From: an uncultured Haemophilus sp.
GTDB taxonomy: Bacteria; Pseudomonadota; Gammaproteobacteria; Enterobacterales; Pasteurellaceae
Direction of reading: 5' to 3'
NCBI GenBank assembly: GCA_902481695.1
Contig: CABSXY010000036.1
Coordinates: 1 to 12,577, forward strand
Length of the DNA: 12,577 nt
Under the pieces are notes generated by a model. The model was not told the DNA's origin, made no database searches, and saw only the letters and a list, made by a program, of their open reading frames with translations. The position numbers and the translations under genes are program-made. Every line of letters begins with the position of its first letter. The stretch's first letter is position 1. This document shows, in pieces, positions 1-7,242 of the stretch.

Positions 1-1719
1 CAATTAGTTAAAAACCTATTTTTATCCAGCGAACGTTCTCTGACACGTAAAGCCAATGAAGCCTTAATGTCATTGGTGTTAGATTGGCGATATGATAAAA
101 ACCGTATCTTAGAAACCTATCTTAACGAGATTTACCTTGGGCAAAATGGTGATGTTCAAATTCACGGTTTTGCACTGGCGAGCCAATTCTATTTTGGTCG
201 TTCTATCCGTGAAATTAGCCTAGACCAAATTGCCCTTTTAGTTGGCATGGTGAAAGGCCCATCCCTTTATAATCCATGGCGAAATCCACAATATGCACTC
301 GATCGCCGAAATGTGGTGTTAAAACTAATGCTTGATCACCAAATGATTGGGGATGAGTTGTATGAGATGTTGAGTAAACGTCCATTAGGCGTGCAAGCTA
401 AAGGTCAAATTTCACGTAAATACCCGGCTTTCATTCAAACATTGCAAGCCGATCTTCGCCGTCAATTAGGGGAAAATAAAACCTCTGCACTACTTGGTGC
501 ACGTATTTTCTCCACCATGGATTTAAAACAACAGGCACAAGCTGAAAATGCTGTGGTGAATACGGTTAATCAATTACAAATACAAACTAAAAATCCACAT
601 TTAGAAGGCGCAATGATTGTGGCGGATTATCACTTGGGTGAAATACGTGCTGTTGTCGGTGGATTACAAACAGAATATGCCGGATTTAACCGAGCCTTAA
701 TGTCAAAACGTCAAATTGGTTCTTTGGTAAAACCATCCATTTATTTGACCGCACTGATGAATCCGGAACAATTCCGTTTAAATACACCGATTCAAAACCA
801 GCCAATCACGATTTATGTTAAAGGTAGCCAACCTTGGCAACCTCGTAACTACGATCGTAAATACAGCGGTTCGGTTATGTTGATGGATGCCCTTGCTCGC
901 TCGCTGAATATTCCAACGGTAAATATTGGGATGAAAGTTGGTTTAAGCAAAGTGATCGATACGCAAAAAGCCATGGGCTGGGATAATGTAACGATTCCAA
1001 AAGTGCCTGCAACCTTGCTCGGTTCTTACAGTATTTCACCTTATGATGTGACAAAACTCTACCAAACCATTGCAAATCAAGGTGGTAAAATTGAGTTAAG
1101 CACCATTCAAAGCATTACCGATCGCCAAGGCAATATTATTTACGAACACAATACCGTGCCGGATCAAGTTGTGCCGAGAGAAGCGGCTTATCAAACCTTG
1201 TATGCAATGCAACAAACAGTCGAACGTGGTACCGCGCGTAGCTTACAAAATGATTATGCGGATCTTCGTCTTGCGGGTAAAACAGGAACCACCAACGATG
1301 CTCGTGATACGTGGTTCGTCGGTATTGATGGTAAGAATGTCAGCACCATTTGGTTAGGTCGTGATGATAACGGTGAAACCAAATTAACAGGTGCCTCAGG
1401 TGCATTACAAATCTATAAAGATTACTTAAACCGTGTGGTCATTGAAAAACTGAAACTTGGTCAACCTTCTACAATTAAATGGGTTGGCATCAATGCTTAC
1501 GGTAGTTGGAGTTGTGGTAGTAGCCGAACAATCCCTGTTTGGGCAAATAAAGATCAAAACTTCTGTGCGTCTGCGCAAACAACGAGTACGGCGACGGCTA
1601 CCGCTGCACAGACTACGCAATCGCCACAACCTGATCAACCTGAATCCGCAAAACAAGAAAGTGTATGGGATGTGTTAGATAATAAAGCGCCTGTTGAAGA
1701 AGTGGCACCTGCTCAATAA
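1..1719 (+). CDS. mrcB: Penicillin-binding protein 1B (bifunctional transglycosylase/transpeptidase), 5' end outside window
   Basis: This class A PBP polymerises glycan strands from lipid II and cross-links peptides on the periplasmic side of the inner membrane. The open frame runs back to base 1, so the N-terminus, membrane anchor and first glycosyltransferase motifs lie outside; 572 residues are visible against about 844 in E. coli PBP1b. The visible part begins at the QLVKN segment that follows the glycosyltransferase GGSTLTQ motif. It then shows RKANE (motif 3) and ILETYLNEIYLG, followed by the transpeptidase domain with SLVK (catalytic Ser at 721-723), SLN at 901-909 and KTGT at 1279-1290. 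All three penicillin-binding motifs are intact. The C-terminal tail is Gln/Thr/Ala-rich and low in complexity, as in other PBP1b proteins. Family identity is certain from long collinear similarity to E. coli PBP1b; the gene ends just before an uptake signal and a terminator. Confidence 0.95.
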   Translation, partial: QLVKNLFLSSERSLTRKANEALMSLVLDWRYDKNRILETYLNEIYLGQNGDVQIHGFALASQFYFGRSIREISLDQIALLVGMVKGPSLYNPWRNPQYALDRRNVVLKLMLDHQMIGDELYEMLSKRPLGVQAKGQISRKYPAFIQTLQADLRRQLGENKTSALLGARIFSTMDLKQQAQAENAVVNTVNQLQIQTKNPHLEGAMIVADYHLGEIRAVVGGLQTEYAGFNRALMSKRQIGSLVKPSIYLTALMNPEQFRLNTPIQNQPITIYVKGSQPWQPRNYDRKYSGSVMLMDALARSLNIPTVNIGMKVGLSKVIDTQKAMGWDNVTIPKVPATLLGSYSISPYDVTKLYQTIANQGGKIELSTIQSITDRQGNIIYEHNTVPDQVVPREAAYQTLYAMQQTVERGTARSLQNDYADLRLAGKTGTTNDARDTWFVGIDGKNVSTIWLGRDDNGETKLTGASGALQIYKDYLNRVVIEKLKLGQPSTIKWVGINAYGSWSCGSSRTIPVWANKDQNFCASAQTTSTATATAAQTTQSPQPDQPESAKQESVWDVLDNKAPVEEVAPAQ

Positions 1720-1734
1720 ACTCGCTTATTTTTA

Positions 1735-1743
1735 ACCGCACTT
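1735..1743 (-). repeat. DNA uptake signal sequence (USS)
   Basis: ACCGCACTT is the complement of the 9-bp Haemophilus uptake core. It sits between the mrcB stop codon and the terminator hairpin and is followed by an AT-rich stretch. It marks DNA for uptake by competent cells of the same clade. Confidence 0.85.
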
Positions 1744-1753
1744 TTATATCTCC

Positions 1754-1786
1754 ATAAAGCGCCTAACAAAGGCGCTTTATTCTTTT
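1754..1786 (+). terminator. Rho-independent terminator of mrcB
   Basis: A perfect 10-bp stem (1754-1763 with 1771-1780, GC-rich core GCGCC/GGCGC) has a 7-nt loop and is followed by a T-rich tract, TCTTTT. It separates mrcB from the iron operon. Confidence 0.9.
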
Positions 1787-1829
1787 GAGCATAAAATAAC
1801 CATCTAGGGTTTCCACCTCTTGTGAATTT

Positions 1830-1845
1830 TTTGATCTCAATCACA
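1830..1845 (+). promoter_or_regulatory. CRP/FNR-like operator upstream of the iron operon
   Basis: TTTGA-N6-TCACA at 1830-1845 matches the CRP consensus TGTGA-N6-TCACA at 9 of 10 bases. Shifted by one base, TTGAT-N4-ATCAC (1831-1844) matches the FNR consensus TTGAT-N4-ATCAA at 9 of 10 bases. Both share the centre 1837.5, about 60 bp upstream of the predicted transcription start, which is the usual class I activator position. The sequence alone cannot decide between CRP and FNR. Confidence 0.6.
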
Positions 1846-1862
1846 AAAATTAGAATTATTTA

Positions 1863-1891
1863 TTGTCATTTCACTGATATCAAAGGATAAT
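1863..1891 (+). promoter_or_regulatory. Predicted sigma-70 promoter of the iron operon
   Basis: The -35 element TTGTCA (1863-1868) and the -10 element GATAAT (1886-1891) are exactly 17 bp apart, each with five of six consensus bases. The start would be near 1898, giving a leader of about 40 nt before the ATG at 1938. A weaker alternative pairs TTGATC (1831-1836) with AATTAT (1854-1859), which would overlap the CRP/FNR-like box. Confidence 0.6.
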
Positions 1892-1904
1892 TATAAATAG
1901 GAAT
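1886..1904 (+). promoter_or_regulatory. Possible weak Fur box over the -10 element
   Basis: By eye, 12 of 19 bases match the classical Fur consensus starting at GATAAT, and the stretch overlaps the predicted -10 and start site, where a repressor would act. The region is AT-rich, so chance similarity is quite possible; the iron-related content of the operon is the main reason to list it. Confidence 0.3.
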
Positions 1905-2075
1905 TAATTTCATTTGAGGTAATGAGGTAAATAGACGATGCTATTCCGTTCTATTCGATTTTTCTTTTTAATTTTTTCACTCGCCTTTTCTTCTTCACTC
2001 TTTGCACAAGATAACTATCAACAATGGGTTGATGATATTACGGCTCGCTTAGATAAAACGTCTCAACTTATCCAA

Positions 2076-2951
2076 CAAGGCAATACAGATGATGCCCGTA
2101 CTGAAGTACAAATGGCTTATTTTGAAGTCTTTGAAAATCTAGAAGGCCCGATTCGTATCAATTTCTCCGCACAAAAAAGTTACCAAATGGAAGCGACTTT
2201 TGGTGAGATCCGTAAAATGATCGGTGAGGGCAGCTCACAAAAAGATATTCAGACTAAAATTGATCAGCTCAAAAAAGAATTAAAAGAAGTGTTGCCATCA
2301 TTAGTTGAAGGCCATCAACTCAATGCCGATGGACAACATGGCGTTTATGATAATCAAGCGATTGCCCCTTATTGGCAACAAAGTTTTAAAACCATTGATG
2401 ACTTGATCGCTCAAGGGATCGATGCTTATCAAAGTGGAGATCTTGCTAATGCCAAAAAACTGTTCCAACAAGCACAATATGATGGCTATAAAAACTCAGA
2501 AATGGAAATGTCCATTCGCCAAAATCGCTCTGCAGAAATCTCAGCCGCGATTAACCAACAGTTTTACAACATCATTCGTTTAAGTGAACAAGCCGATCAA
2601 ATTACGGAGCTTGGCTACCAAAGCACGCAATTATTACAAGATATTGAAGAAAACTTGCCTAACCTGCCAACGACACGTGAAGAACAAAATGTTCAATCTA
2701 ATGCAGCACAGCAAGCAACAGATAATCAACAAGAACAAGATTGGAATAAGATTAAACAAGAGATCAACCAACGTATTCAACAGGCTATTGCGCTCTATCA
2801 ACAAGGTGAAAGCAAAAAAGCGATTCTTTCCGTACAAGACACCTATTTCGACGTGTTTGAAAGTACAGGAATGGAAAACAAAGTGGGTTCCCGTGATAGT
2901 AACTTTAAAGCAGAACTTGAAGGCTACTTTACTCGTCTAGTCAGTTTAATG
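2076..2951 (+). repeat. Three diverged repeats coding the periplasmic domain of the FTR1 protein
   Basis: Residues 47-97, 166-214 and 289-338 share one pattern: (Q/S)G-x-x-x-x-A, a helix with aromatics (YFEVFE, YDGYKN, YFDVFE), then a charged helix ending in R-x-(M/L). In DNA these are about 2076-2228, 2433-2579 and 2802-2951. Repeats 1 and 3 are closest. They look like tandem duplication of a helical-hairpin unit; the repeats are visible in protein and not as DNA identity. Confidence 0.6.
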
Positions 2952-3365
2952 AAAGCTGGACAAGGTGATAAGTTACAAGCTCAAGCTGATGGTTTAAACC
3001 AGAATTTAACTAAAGCGGTTGAAATGTTACAGGGCGAAGAGCAAAGTGATTGGTCGATGTTCTTATATAGCCTTTTAATCATTCTTCGTGAAGGTTTAGA
3101 AGCGTTATTGATTGTTGCAGCTATCGTGACTTACTTAATTAAAAATAACCACCAAGATAAATTGCCAGTTATTCGTCAGTCTGTTTATGTGGCGTTAATT
3201 GCCAGTGTGATTACCGCATTTATCTTCCAGCTTATCTTTGAAAACTCCGGTCAAAACCGCGAATTGCTCGAAGGCTTTACGATGATTTTTGCCGTCGTCA
3301 TGCTATTTATGATGAGTTACTGGTTATTATCCAAAGTCGAATCACAAAACTGGAAACGTTATTTA

Positions 3366-3368
3366 TAA
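3366..3368 (+). other. Premature TAA codon inside the FTR1 gene
   Basis: The codons before (…KRYL) and after (GKLSTALTTG…) continue one FTR1 protein in the same frame. One base change, for example CAA (Gln) to TAA, would explain it. There is no homopolymer or short tandem repeat at the site, so slipped-strand phase variation is unlikely. Confidence 0.9.
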
Positions 3369-3493
3369 GGTAAACTCTCTACTGCCCTCACAACAGGCTC
3401 ACTCATCGGTCTATGGCTTACTAGCTTCTTAGCCGTATATCGCGAAGGGGCGGAAACCGTATTATTCTACTATGCCCTTGTGGGTGATGCGAA

Positions 3494-3502
3494 AAGTGCG
3501 GT
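3494..3502 (+). repeat. DNA uptake signal sequence (USS)
   Basis: A perfect AAGTGCGGT core lies inside the 3' part of the FTR1 gene, where it codes for Lys-Ser-Ala-Val within a variable loop. Confidence 0.85.
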
Positions 3503-3870
3503 CAGTTTTATCTACCTTTTCGCAGGTATCATTGTCGGCGCAATTATTCTCACCATTTGCTACTTCGTGATGCGTTATACCGTGGTGAAATTACCGCTTA
3601 AACCATTCTTTATGTTCACGGGTTCTTTCATGTATTTAATGGCCTTTGTATTCGCCGGTAAATCTGTTTTAGAACTCATTGAAGGCAAACTTTTCGAGCC
3701 AACGCTGATTAGCGGTGCGCCTGAAATTTCGTGGTTAGGTATTTATCCTTATATGGAAACCTTGATTCCACAAGCAATCTTACTCGTCGCAGCCGTATTT
3801 GCTCTGTTTATTATGAAATATCAAAGCAAAAAAGCCGCGTAATACCCAACAATCCTTTAGGAGAAAAACA

Positions 3871-4392
3871 ATGAAAAAAGCACTTTTAGCAACAGCATTA
3901 TTTGCGGGTATTTTCACCGCGTCTACTGCTAACGCATTCCAAGAATATCCAATCGGTGAAGCGGTAACCATGAATGAAATGGAAATTGCGGCGGTTTATC
4001 TCAAACCAATCGATATGGAACCACGTGGCATGGGTTTACCTGCTGCGAAATCAGATATCCACTTAGAAGCGGATATCCACGCAGTAAAAGGTAACAAAAA
4101 TGGCTTTGGTGATGGTGAATGGATGCCTTACTTAACTATCAACTATACTTTAGTAAATGCTGATACGGGTGAAAAACAAGAAGGTACCTTCATGCCAATG
4201 GTAGCGGGTGATGGCCCTCACTACGGTGCAAATGTGAAAATGATGGGTGTGGGTAACTATAAATTAACTTACCACATCGACCCACCATCAAAAGCGGGTA
4301 TGCACCGTCATACCGACTCTGAAACGGGTGTAGGTCGTTGGTGGAAACCATTTGATGTAAGCTATGAATTCAAATTCACTGGCATCAAATAA
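3871..4392 (+). CDS. p19: P19/FetP-type periplasmic iron-binding protein
   Basis: Proteins of this family are soluble periplasmic dimers that bind iron and copper and work with FTR1 permeases in iron import. The signal peptide is clear (MKKALLATALFAG…, cleavage after ANA at residue 22), giving a mature protein of about 151 residues, the normal size. The metal site can be read by comparison with C. jejuni P19: H64 and E66 in the HLEADIH segment, M110 and H117 in MPMVAGDGPHYG (same spacings as H42/M88/H95 there), and a C-terminal His, probably H147 in HRHTD. All are present, so the protein should be functional. Translation starts behind a strong AGGAG (3859-3863). The gene follows the FTR1 frame by 28 bp and is followed by a strong hairpin. 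It is the best-conserved marker of the system. Confidence 0.92.
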   Translation: MKKALLATALFAGIFTASTANAFQEYPIGEAVTMNEMEIAAVYLKPIDMEPRGMGLPAAKSDIHLEADIHAVKGNKNGFGDGEWMPYLTINYTLVNADTGEKQEGTFMPMVAGDGPHYGANVKMMGVGNYKLTYHIDPPSKAGMHRHTDSETGVGRWWKPFDVSYEFKFTGIK

Positions 4393-4419
4393 TCTCAGGT
4401 AAATATTAATTTTACCGAC

Positions 4420-4450
4420 TTGCCTTCCCCTGTTTGTCAGGGGAAGGCAA
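4420..4450 (+). terminator. Strong intra-operon hairpin after p19 (attenuator or mRNA-stabilising stem)
   Basis: A perfect 13-bp stem (4420-4432 with 4438-4450, core GCCTTCCCCTG) has a 5-nt loop. No proper T-run follows (TAGCATTTCATTT), so it probably terminates partially or protects the 3' end of upstream mRNA, allowing more P19 than the downstream proteins. No convincing separate promoter is visible between it and the next gene at 4508. Confidence 0.65.
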
Positions 4451-4507
4451 TAGCATTTCATTTAACCTTAAAATATCGTCTGTTTTATCCTATTAAATGG
4501 TCAAACT

Positions 4508-5902
4508 ATGAATTATTTTTTTACTTTTTTCCTTCAAGCACTTTTACCTTTTTCATTATTACTCGGTGTTTATCACAGTAAACAATCCTCTGTAAGTGCA
4601 AAAAAAATAATTTGGCTTAGCCTATTCGGTTTTATTGCCGGTATCGTACTGCGCCTTAGTTTACCTGCGGGACAAATAACCAATTTAATCGTCAATGCGG
4701 TAATATTGGTGCTATTGATTATCTTTGCCTTATGTTTAATTTTCGGCAAAGGTCGCTTACCTGCCTTTTGGCAAACTGTATTAATGCTCATCGCTGGAAG
4801 CTTCTGGGCAAAAGATCCCAACATTACCGCGCTTGTTTCTACAGATGTCATCAACACGGACTCAATCCTGCACATAAGTGCGGTCATTTTTGCCTTTGTT
4901 TTTTGTTTATGCTTACAAGGTTGGATCGATTTACTTTTAAAACAAGCGGGAAAAACACAACAAAAATCGACCGCACTTTTAAAAGGTGTGATGAGCCTTC
5001 TCTTAATTTGCTTACTGGTTCCACTTATTGGTGAACTCTTATTAATTTTAATGAAACTTCAAGTGCTTGAACTCACCAAACTACGTTTAAGCTTTGTTGC
5101 AAAATCAGGCGAAATCACTCGCTGGTTAAATTACATCTGTGCTGCCTTACTCTTCGTCGTACTAGCCATCTTCTACGGCAAAATTCATTTATCACGCAAG
5201 CAACAAGTTAATGCGACACAAGAACCCATTGAAAAACGCCAAAAATTGGCAGCATTGCGTACTTCCTCTCGCTTACTTGGGTGGGGCTATTTGGCCGTAG
5301 CAATTATTTTTGCTACGCAGCTTTATTGGGAGCAAATTGCTTCTCGTCCACCACAACTTTCAGAAGCGATTCCTTTGACCTTAGATGAAAAGCAACAAGT
5401 CCACATTCCAATTGAACAAGTAAAAGACGGTAAATTACACCGTTTTGTCTGGATTGCTGATGACGGTAAAGCTGTGCGTTTCTTTGTCATTAATCGTCAA
5501 CCAGATAAATTGAGTCTAGCTGCGGTATTTGATGCCTGCTTGCTTTGTGGTGACCAAGGCTATGTAATGGAAGGTAACCAAGTCGTTTGTGTAGGCTGCG
5601 GCGTACATATGTTTATTCCATCTATTGGTAAACCGGGTGGCTGTAATCCTGTGCCGATTGAAGATTGGCAACAAACTGAGACTGAAATTCTCATTAATCG
5701 AACCAGCTTAGAAGAAGGGTTAAATTTATTTAGCACGATTGTTGAAATCGATGTAAAAGATCCGATTAGTGGCGCCCAAATGAAAAACACTAAAACAGAG
5801 CACAAATATAATTACGAAGGTAAAACTTACTTCTTTGAAAGTGAGAAAAATCTTGATTTATTCCGTGATAACCCTGAAAAATATTTAGGTAAGGGGGAAT
5901 AA
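4508..5902 (+). CDS. DUF2318 family membrane protein with degenerate YHS-like C-terminal domain
   Basis: This is the third gene of P19/FetMP clusters, a membrane protein of unproven function thought to assist iron handling. The 464-residue product has about seven to eight hydrophobic segments (near 3-22, 34-52, 57-80, 87-100, 121-140, 158-181, 206-223, 257-273). A hydrophilic domain with the DUF2318 cysteine pattern follows: C344-x2-C347, C361-x2-C364 and C379 in GGCNPVP. This suggests a metal or Fe-S site. Residues 415-462 look like a YHS metal-binding domain (KDPISG … YFF … NPEKYL), but the cysteines common in that fold are absent. The start is the ATG after a poor ribosome site. The stop overlaps the next start (TAATG), so translation is probably coupled. 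Two uptake signals lie within it. Electron transfer or metal transfer are both possible roles. Confidence 0.85.
   Translation: MNYFFTFFLQALLPFSLLLGVYHSKQSSVSAKKIIWLSLFGFIAGIVLRLSLPAGQITNLIVNAVILVLLIIFALCLIFGKGRLPAFWQTVLMLIAGSFWAKDPNITALVSTDVINTDSILHISAVIFAFVFCLCLQGWIDLLLKQAGKTQQKSTALLKGVMSLLLICLLVPLIGELLLILMKLQVLELTKLRLSFVAKSGEITRWLNYICAALLFVVLAIFYGKIHLSRKQQVNATQEPIEKRQKLAALRTSSRLLGWGYLAVAIIFATQLYWEQIASRPPQLSEAIPLTLDEKQQVHIPIEQVKDGKLHRFVWIADDGKAVRFFVINRQPDKLSLAAVFDACLLCGDQGYVMEGNQVVCVGCGVHMFIPSIGKPGGCNPVPIEDWQQTETEILINRTSLEEGLNLFSTIVEIDVKDPISGAQMKNTKTEHKYNYEGKTYFFESEKNLDLFRDNPEKYLGKGE
4876..4884 (+). repeat. DNA uptake signal sequence (USS)
   Basis: A perfect AAGTGCGGT inside the DUF2318 gene, 94 bp from an inverted copy at 4970. 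Confidence 0.85.
4970..4978 (-). repeat. DNA uptake signal sequence (USS)
   Basis: A perfect ACCGCACTT inside the DUF2318 gene, in a loop between membrane segments. With the copy at 4876 it forms a widely spaced inverted pair, too far apart to act as a terminator stem. Confidence 0.85.
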
Positions 5903-7242
5903 TGCTAGCAAGAATGTTATTTCAATCTTGGCGCTTCAGCATTAAACGTAAACTGTTGGCCGTTATTACTATTTTCTTAGCGGCTGGCTTAGTCTCTGCG
6001 CTATTAGCTGTTTCTATTGATATCGGCGACAAAATGGCGAAAGAACTAAAATCTTACGGTGCCAATATTTTAGTCGAACCTGCGAGTAATGCAGCCTTAC
6101 CTGATGAGCTCAGTCACAACAATGATTTAAGTAGCCAAGATTTCCTCGATGAAAAAGAACTGCCTAACATTAAAGATATTTTCTGGCGAAATAATATCGT
6201 AGGTTTTGCACCGTTATTAAGTGCAGATGTAAAAGCGGAAACGCTTTCCACAAACACTCACGATAAATCAACCGCACTTGGACAAATTAATGTGTTAGGT
6301 ACGTTTTTCGATCACAACATCCCTGTACCAGATGAAGATGATTACCACACAGGACAAAAAATCATTAGTCCTTATTGGCATGTGCAAGGGGAATGGGTCA
6401 ACGATCTTGAAACACCTCAAGGAGAATTTATTCCTGCATTGATTGGTGAGCAATTGGCTCAACGAACTGGCTTAAAACAAGGTGATAAAATCCAGCTTCG
6501 CTATCAAAATAATGAGCTAGATAATCAAAGTGCGGTTGAAATTACCGGGATTTTATCCACAGGTGGTGCTGAAGATAATCAATTAGTCATGCCACTCAAT
6601 GCTGTACAAAAATTACTGGGTTTAGAAGGGAAAATTCAATCAGTTAAAGTTTCTGCACTGACCGTGCCTGAAAATGACCTTTCTCGTAAAGCGCGTGCCA
6701 ATACCGATGCGTTAGATGCTGAAGAGTACGATCGTTGGTATTGTACGGCTTATGTCTCGTCTATTTCACACCAATTAGAAGAAGCTATCTCAGGCGCTAT
6801 TGTTCGCCCAATTTGGCAGGTTGCGGCTTCAGAAGGTATTGTCATTGGTAAAATCCAGTTATTGCTTGCTGTCGTGACTCTCGCCGCTTTAATCGCGGCA
6901 GCTATGGGGATTGCCTCATTAATGAGTACAGGGATCATTGAGCGTTCAAAAGAAATTGGTTTAATGAAAGCGTTAGGCGCATACCAATGGCAAATCGCGT
7001 TATTGTTTTATTGCGAAGCCATTATCAGTGCCTTAATTGGTGGCTCGCTTGGTTGTATTGCAGGTTGGGGCTTAGCAAGATTTATTGGTTCAGCGCTATT
7101 TGGTGTACCACTGAGTTTCGCTTGGATTGTCATCCCTTGCGTATTGATGCTGTCTATTTTAATTGCTGTGGTGGGCACTTGGTTCCCAGCTCATCGTATT
7201 GCCAAACTTTACCCTGTGGAGGTGCTGTATGGCCGCCAATAA
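5902..7242 (+). CDS. FtsX/MacB-type ABC transporter permease, first of a pair
   Basis: This is one of two related permeases that should form a complex with the ATPase at 8364. The 446-residue protein has the MacB/LolC-like layout: an N-terminal membrane helix (about 18-38), a large periplasmic domain (about 45-315), and three C-terminal helices (about 318-342, 366-392, 405-428). The FtsX coupling motif ERSKEIGLMKALGA is at 347-360. Such complexes are usually mechanotransmitters rather than channels, so it may drive a periplasmic conformational change or cofactor delivery instead of importing a solute. The start overlaps the previous stop by one base (TAATG), with a GGGGG ribosome site at 5893-5897. 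The gene corresponds to one of the FtsX-like genes of the C. jejuni P19 cluster (Cj1661/Cj1662). The substrate is unknown. Confidence 0.85.
   Translation: MLARMLFQSWRFSIKRKLLAVITIFLAAGLVSALLAVSIDIGDKMAKELKSYGANILVEPASNAALPDELSHNNDLSSQDFLDEKELPNIKDIFWRNNIVGFAPLLSADVKAETLSTNTHDKSTALGQINVLGTFFDHNIPVPDEDDYHTGQKIISPYWHVQGEWVNDLETPQGEFIPALIGEQLAQRTGLKQGDKIQLRYQNNELDNQSAVEITGILSTGGAEDNQLVMPLNAVQKLLGLEGKIQSVKVSALTVPENDLSRKARANTDALDAEEYDRWYCTAYVSSISHQLEEAISGAIVRPIWQVAASEGIVIGKIQLLLAVVTLAALIAAAMGIASLMSTGIIERSKEIGLMKALGAYQWQIALLFYCEAIISALIGGSLGCIAGWGLARFIGSALFGVPLSFAWIVIPCVLMLSILIAVVGTWFPAHRIAKLYPVEVLYGRQ
6271..6279 (-). repeat. DNA uptake signal sequence (USS)
   Basis: A perfect ACCGCACTT within the periplasmic-domain coding part of the first permease gene. 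Confidence 0.85.
6528..6536 (+). repeat. DNA uptake signal sequence (USS)
   Basis: A perfect AAGTGCGGT within the periplasmic-domain coding part of the first permease gene. Confidence 0.85.
7218..7222 (+). promoter_or_regulatory. Ribosome binding site deciding the start of the second permease
   Basis: GGAGG lies 6 nt before the ATG at 7229, inside the end of the first permease gene. It supports 7229 over the in-frame alternatives 7163 and 7247 and indicates translational coupling. Confidence 0.8.

Larger units (their letters stand above)
1938..3842 (+). pseudogene. ftr1: FTR1-family iron permease, interrupted by an in-frame stop
   Basis: FTR1 permeases move iron across the inner membrane. 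Translated through one TAA (3366-3368), the frame gives 634 residue positions: a signal peptide (about 1-23, ending LFA/Q), a long helical periplasmic domain with three repeats (47-97, 166-214, 289-338), then seven predicted membrane helices. Three helices precede the stop (about 373-400, 414-436, 445-464) and four follow it. The first REXXE motif, REGLE (384-388, bases 3087-3101), is before the stop; the second, REGAE (3441-3455), is after it. Both are needed for iron permeation in characterised FTR1 proteins, so the 476-residue product should not transport. Sequence after the stop is fully conserved in frame and has no frameshift, so the lesion is recent, a sequencing error, or read through. 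GAGG at 1925-1928 is a fair ribosome site. In the full operon this would be the E. coli FetM or C. jejuni Cj1658 counterpart. Confidence 0.85.

Noticed and set aside
875..1678. Overlapping small ORFs in other frames of mrcB
   Set aside because: They lie wholly inside a well-conserved gene, have no ribosome sites or recognisable domains, and look like chance frames.
3366..3368. Phase-variable or recoded stop (selenocysteine, slippage)
   Set aside because: The codon is TAA, not TGA, and no homopolymer or tandem repeat lies at the site; both halves are in the same frame, so slippage would not restore the protein.
3480..3842. Separate short membrane protein starting at GTG 3480
   Set aside because: It is the C-terminal part of the FTR1 frame; the frame continues unbroken back to the TAA at 3366, includes the REGAE motif upstream of this GTG, and no ribosome site precedes it at a proper distance.
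7163..7228. Longer N-terminus for the second permease
   Set aside because: It would overlap the first permease by 80 bp, adds no signal or membrane segment, and the ATG at 7229 has a strong GGAGG site.
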